Assembly: GCF_008001235.1 (NCBI RefSeq)
Contig: NZ_CP040751.1
Coordinates: forward strand, 417,001 to 481,000
From: Salidesulfovibrio onnuriiensis
Lineage (GTDB): Bacteria; Desulfobacterota; Desulfovibrionia; Desulfovibrionales; Desulfovibrionaceae
Direction: 5' to 3'
Length of the DNA: 64,000 nt
A program made the translations under genes and the position numbers. The notes beneath the pieces were generated by a model. That model ran no database searches. It was not told the DNA's origin and worked only from the letters and a program-made list of their open reading frames with translations. Below are positions 61,834-64,000 of this stretch, piece by piece. How positions within the stretch are numbered: the first letter of the stretch is position 1; each line of letters begins with the position of its first letter.

Positions 61834-62958
61834 ATGCCCCAGCGCCTTCTGATCCTGACCGCTCTTCTGATCTCCTGCCTTCTCCCGTGCCCCGCCCGCG
61901 CCGCGGACGAGGTGCTGGTGGTGGTTTCCGCCCCCGTGGAAGGGGACATGCGCGATTTCGGCCTGCCCACGCTCCAGGCCGCGGAGCTTGCCGTGGAGGA
62001 CTACAATGCTGCGGGCGGCGTGCTGGGCCGGCCCGTGCGCCTGCTGCCCTTCAACGACGAATGCCGCCCCGAAAAGGTCGAGGAACTCCTGAAACTGGTG
62101 GACGGCGCCAACGCCACGCTCATGATCGGCCCGGTCTGCAACGGCATGGCCCGGGAGGCGCTTCCCCGGCTCAACCAGCGGGGCGTGGTGGTGATTTCGC
62201 CGTCCGTGACCGACCCGGACCTGACCAAGCCCCGCACCTATCCGCTCTTTTTCCGGACAATGACGCCCTCGGACGCCCAGCCCGAGACGCAGGCGGCCTT
62301 TTTGCGGAAAAAGGGATTCACGCGCATTGCCCTGCTGCATGACGCTTCCAGGGACGGCCTGGAGCAGGGGGCCGTGGTGCGCAGGCTGGTGCAGGGCGAT
62401 CCGGCCCTGACCCTGGCGTACGACGTCGACCTCAAGGGCGGCGAGGAAGCCGTGCCCGCCGTGAAATCCATCCTGAGAGACAGGGCGGACGCCGTGGTCT
62501 ACCAGGGCGAACGCGGCCTGGGCTGCGCCATGCTGGCCCTGCTGCGCGAGGCGGGATTCAAGGGCGCGTTCCTCTGCAACGACCAGTTCTGGGACGACGC
62601 CCTGCTGGCCAAGCTGAACGCCTTTGCCGAGGACCTGTACTTCACCGGGCCGCTGGATCCGGCCGAAAACCCGCTCTATCAGGTGGCCCTGGAGCGCTTC
62701 CGGGCGGCCTCCGAGGACGCGGACCCGCCGGGCCCGTATTTCTACCACGCCTATGCGGCCACCCTGGCCCTGCTCAATGCCGTGGAGCGTGCGGAAACCA
62801 CGGAGCCGCGCAAGGTGGCCGACATGCTCCGGCTGCACAAGGCGGAAACGCCGCTCGGCAGGATCGGCTTTGACGAGGCCGGGGACGTGACCGGCGCGGG
62901 CATGGTCGTCTACCAGTACCGGGACGGCGAGATACGGGAAGTGTTCCGCCAACCATAA
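61834..62958 (+). CDS. periplasmic branched-chain amino acid-type binding protein
   Basis: 374 residues. Signal peptide MPQRLLILTALLISCLLPCP, cleavage near ARA|ADEV. The Peripla_BP_6 fold shows APVEGDMRDFGLPTLQAAEL, DYNAAGGVLGRPVRLLPFND and GPVCNGMAREALPRLNQRGV. Two-lobed, typical length. GGAG ends six bases before ATG 61834; a GTG at 61822 is less likely. The matching permease and ATPase genes are not in view. Confidence 0.9.
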   Translation: MPQRLLILTALLISCLLPCPARAADEVLVVVSAPVEGDMRDFGLPTLQAAELAVEDYNAAGGVLGRPVRLLPFNDECRPEKVEELLKLVDGANATLMIGPVCNGMAREALPRLNQRGVVVISPSVTDPDLTKPRTYPLFFRTMTPSDAQPETQAAFLRKKGFTRIALLHDASRDGLEQGAVVRRLVQGDPALTLAYDVDLKGGEEAVPAVKSILRDRADAVVYQGERGLGCAMLALLREAGFKGAFLCNDQFWDDALLAKLNAFAEDLYFTGPLDPAENPLYQVALERFRAASEDADPPGPYFYHAYAATLALLNAVERAETTEPRKVADMLRLHKAETPLGRIGFDEAGDVTGAGMVVYQYRDGEIREVFRQP

Positions 62959-63120
62959 CCGTGCTGGTGCGGAATCAGGAAAATTTGTGCTTCATGGTTG
63001 CCTCCCCTGCGGATTTGGGCGACCATGGAAGAACTGGAAAATAAATTGAAAATCGTAAAAATGCCGACCGGATGGGACGGCGAATCACCATGCCCTCGGG
63101 GCCGCAAGGAGAATAATCCA

Positions 63121-64000
63121 ATGATCCGAAAACAACTGCGTTTCCTGTTCGTCGTCCTGCTGCTGGTTGCCGTGGCCGGGTGCACGGCGGCCAAAACCAG
63201 AAGCACCGGCACCTATTTCGACCAGGTCCGCGAAGACCCGGTGCGGCTGCGCATCTTCCTGACCGAGATGCCCAAGGGCGGGGACATCCACAACCACCTG
63301 CCGGGCATGGTCTATGCCGAGGACTTCCTGCGCATGGCTGCGGCCAAGGACATGTGCCTGGACCCGCAGAACGGCTACACCGCCTCGGCGGGCCCGTGCA
63401 AGGACGGCCAGGTCAAGGCGACGGACGCCCTGCGCAACGCCGCGCACTGGAACGGGGCCATCAATGCCTGGTCCACGCGCCAGGACCGGCGCGACTCCTT
63501 CATGTGGGGGCATGACCAGTTCTTCGCCACCTTTTTCCGCTTCGGCGCCGCGGCCAACGACATGGGCTACATGCTGGCCGAGGCCGCCAAGCAGGCCAGC
63601 CATGAGAACATGGCCTATCTGGAGCTGATGCTTTCCGTGTTCCCCAGGGACCTCTGGGGACTTTCCGCCGTGGCCGCCGACCCCATCGCCAAGGGCGACC
63701 TGGCCGGGGCGTATGCGGCCCTGGAACAGGCCGGACTGTTCAACGAAACGCATCTGGACGAATGCAGCCGGACTCTCATCGAGGGCGAACAGCGCCGCGA
63801 CATGCTGCTCAAGGGCGGCCCCGGCAGCGAGGTGCACATGCGCTTCATGAACCACGCCATCCGCACCCTGCCGCGCCACGTGGTCTTTGCCCAGCTGGCC
63901 TACTCCTTTGCCCTGGCCGCCCAGGAACCGCGCATGGTGGGCATCAACCTGGTGGCCCCCGAGGACGACCCCGTGTCCATGCAGGACTATGAGCTGCACA
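63121..64000 (+). CDS. adenosine deaminase-like lipoprotein, N-terminal part (runs off window)
   Basis: At least 293 residues in frame, open to the window edge. The signal ends in a lipobox (LLLVAVAGC), so it is a lipoprotein exposed to the periplasm or outside. MPKGGDIHNHLPGMVYAEDF carries the His-x-His metal motif and the KxxxxxHxHL start of the adenosine deaminase/ADGF family. AAGGAG is eight bases before the ATG. Extracytoplasmic purine deamination would be a nutrient-scavenging role. The catalytic C-terminal half is not visible. Confidence 0.85.
   Translation, partial: MIRKQLRFLFVVLLLVAVAGCTAAKTRSTGTYFDQVREDPVRLRIFLTEMPKGGDIHNHLPGMVYAEDFLRMAAAKDMCLDPQNGYTASAGPCKDGQVKATDALRNAAHWNGAINAWSTRQDRRDSFMWGHDQFFATFFRFGAAANDMGYMLAEAAKQASHENMAYLELMLSVFPRDLWGLSAVAADPIAKGDLAGAYAALEQAGLFNETHLDECSRTLIEGEQRRDMLLKGGPGSEVHMRFMNHAIRTLPRHVVFAQLAYSFALAAQEPRMVGINLVAPEDDPVSMQDYELH

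Noticed and set aside
63085-63999. Minus-strand open frame at the right edge
   Set aside because: It is antisense to the lipoprotein deaminase, which has a ribosome site, lipobox and metal motif.

Overview
This is a 64 kb window of high-GC chromosomal DNA. The gene content points to a sulfate-reducing deltaproteobacterium of the Desulfovibrionaceae (Desulfovibrio / Pseudodesulfovibrio type). The clues are a bacterioferritin very like the Desulfovibrio iron-coproporphyrin enzyme, a small 'assimilatory-type' siroheme sulfite reductase half-protein, an aldehyde:ferredoxin oxidoreductase with its polyferredoxin, a cytochrome bd oxidase, sigma-54 style promoters and many PAS/GGDEF/HD-GYP signalling proteins. 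No rRNA, tRNA, CRISPR array, phage or insertion sequence was seen; this is ordinary, densely packed chromosome.

Layout. 1-3763: the start of cydA (cut by the window edge) and a three-gene glycosyltransferase/phosphatase operon. 4006-8395: nitrogen control (sigma-54 promoter, amtB, PII, glnD), followed by an asparaginase. 9448-11261: sulfite reductase-pnuC-nicotinamide riboside kinase operon. 11550-16848: a secreted GH5 glycosidase, Hsp20, phosphofructokinase, a MauE-like membrane protein with a lipoprotein rhodanese, and a MerR regulator. 16983-23064: htpG, then a LytTR/LytS two-component system next to a CstA-type carrier with three phased LytTR-like boxes. 23200-34770: methyltransferase, glycosyltransferases, a large hybrid kinase, AOR with ferredoxin, a diguanylate cyclase and an epimerase. 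35013-38451: HD-GYP protein, NmrA-like protein, nhaB.

38846-49849 is the most distinctive part. It holds a frameshifted glycosyltransferase and then a probable N-linked protein glycosylation locus: a PglC-like phosphoglycosyl transferase, a PglA-like glycosyltransferase, asparagine synthase, a PglB/STT3 oligosaccharyltransferase and a PglE/WbpE-like aminotransferase. Three genes resembling the GspL, GspM and GspN parts of a type II secretion platform sit directly upstream of pglB, and a small membrane-anchored protein closes the operon.

49856-64000: a REC-PAS-GGDEF protein, a coiled-coil protein of unknown function, a TetR/acyltransferase pair, an NtrX-like regulator, folate and peptidoglycan quality-control enzymes, bacterioferritin, an AT-rich ICMT-like methyltransferase, MgtE with a possible leader peptide, a PACE efflux pump, two periplasmic binding proteins and the start of an adenosine-deaminase-like lipoprotein. 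Small or regulatory items worth checking are the sRNA/attenuator candidate upstream of bfr, the mgtE leader ORF, the poly-C frameshift, the LytTR-like boxes and the nested inverted repeat at 42123-42241.
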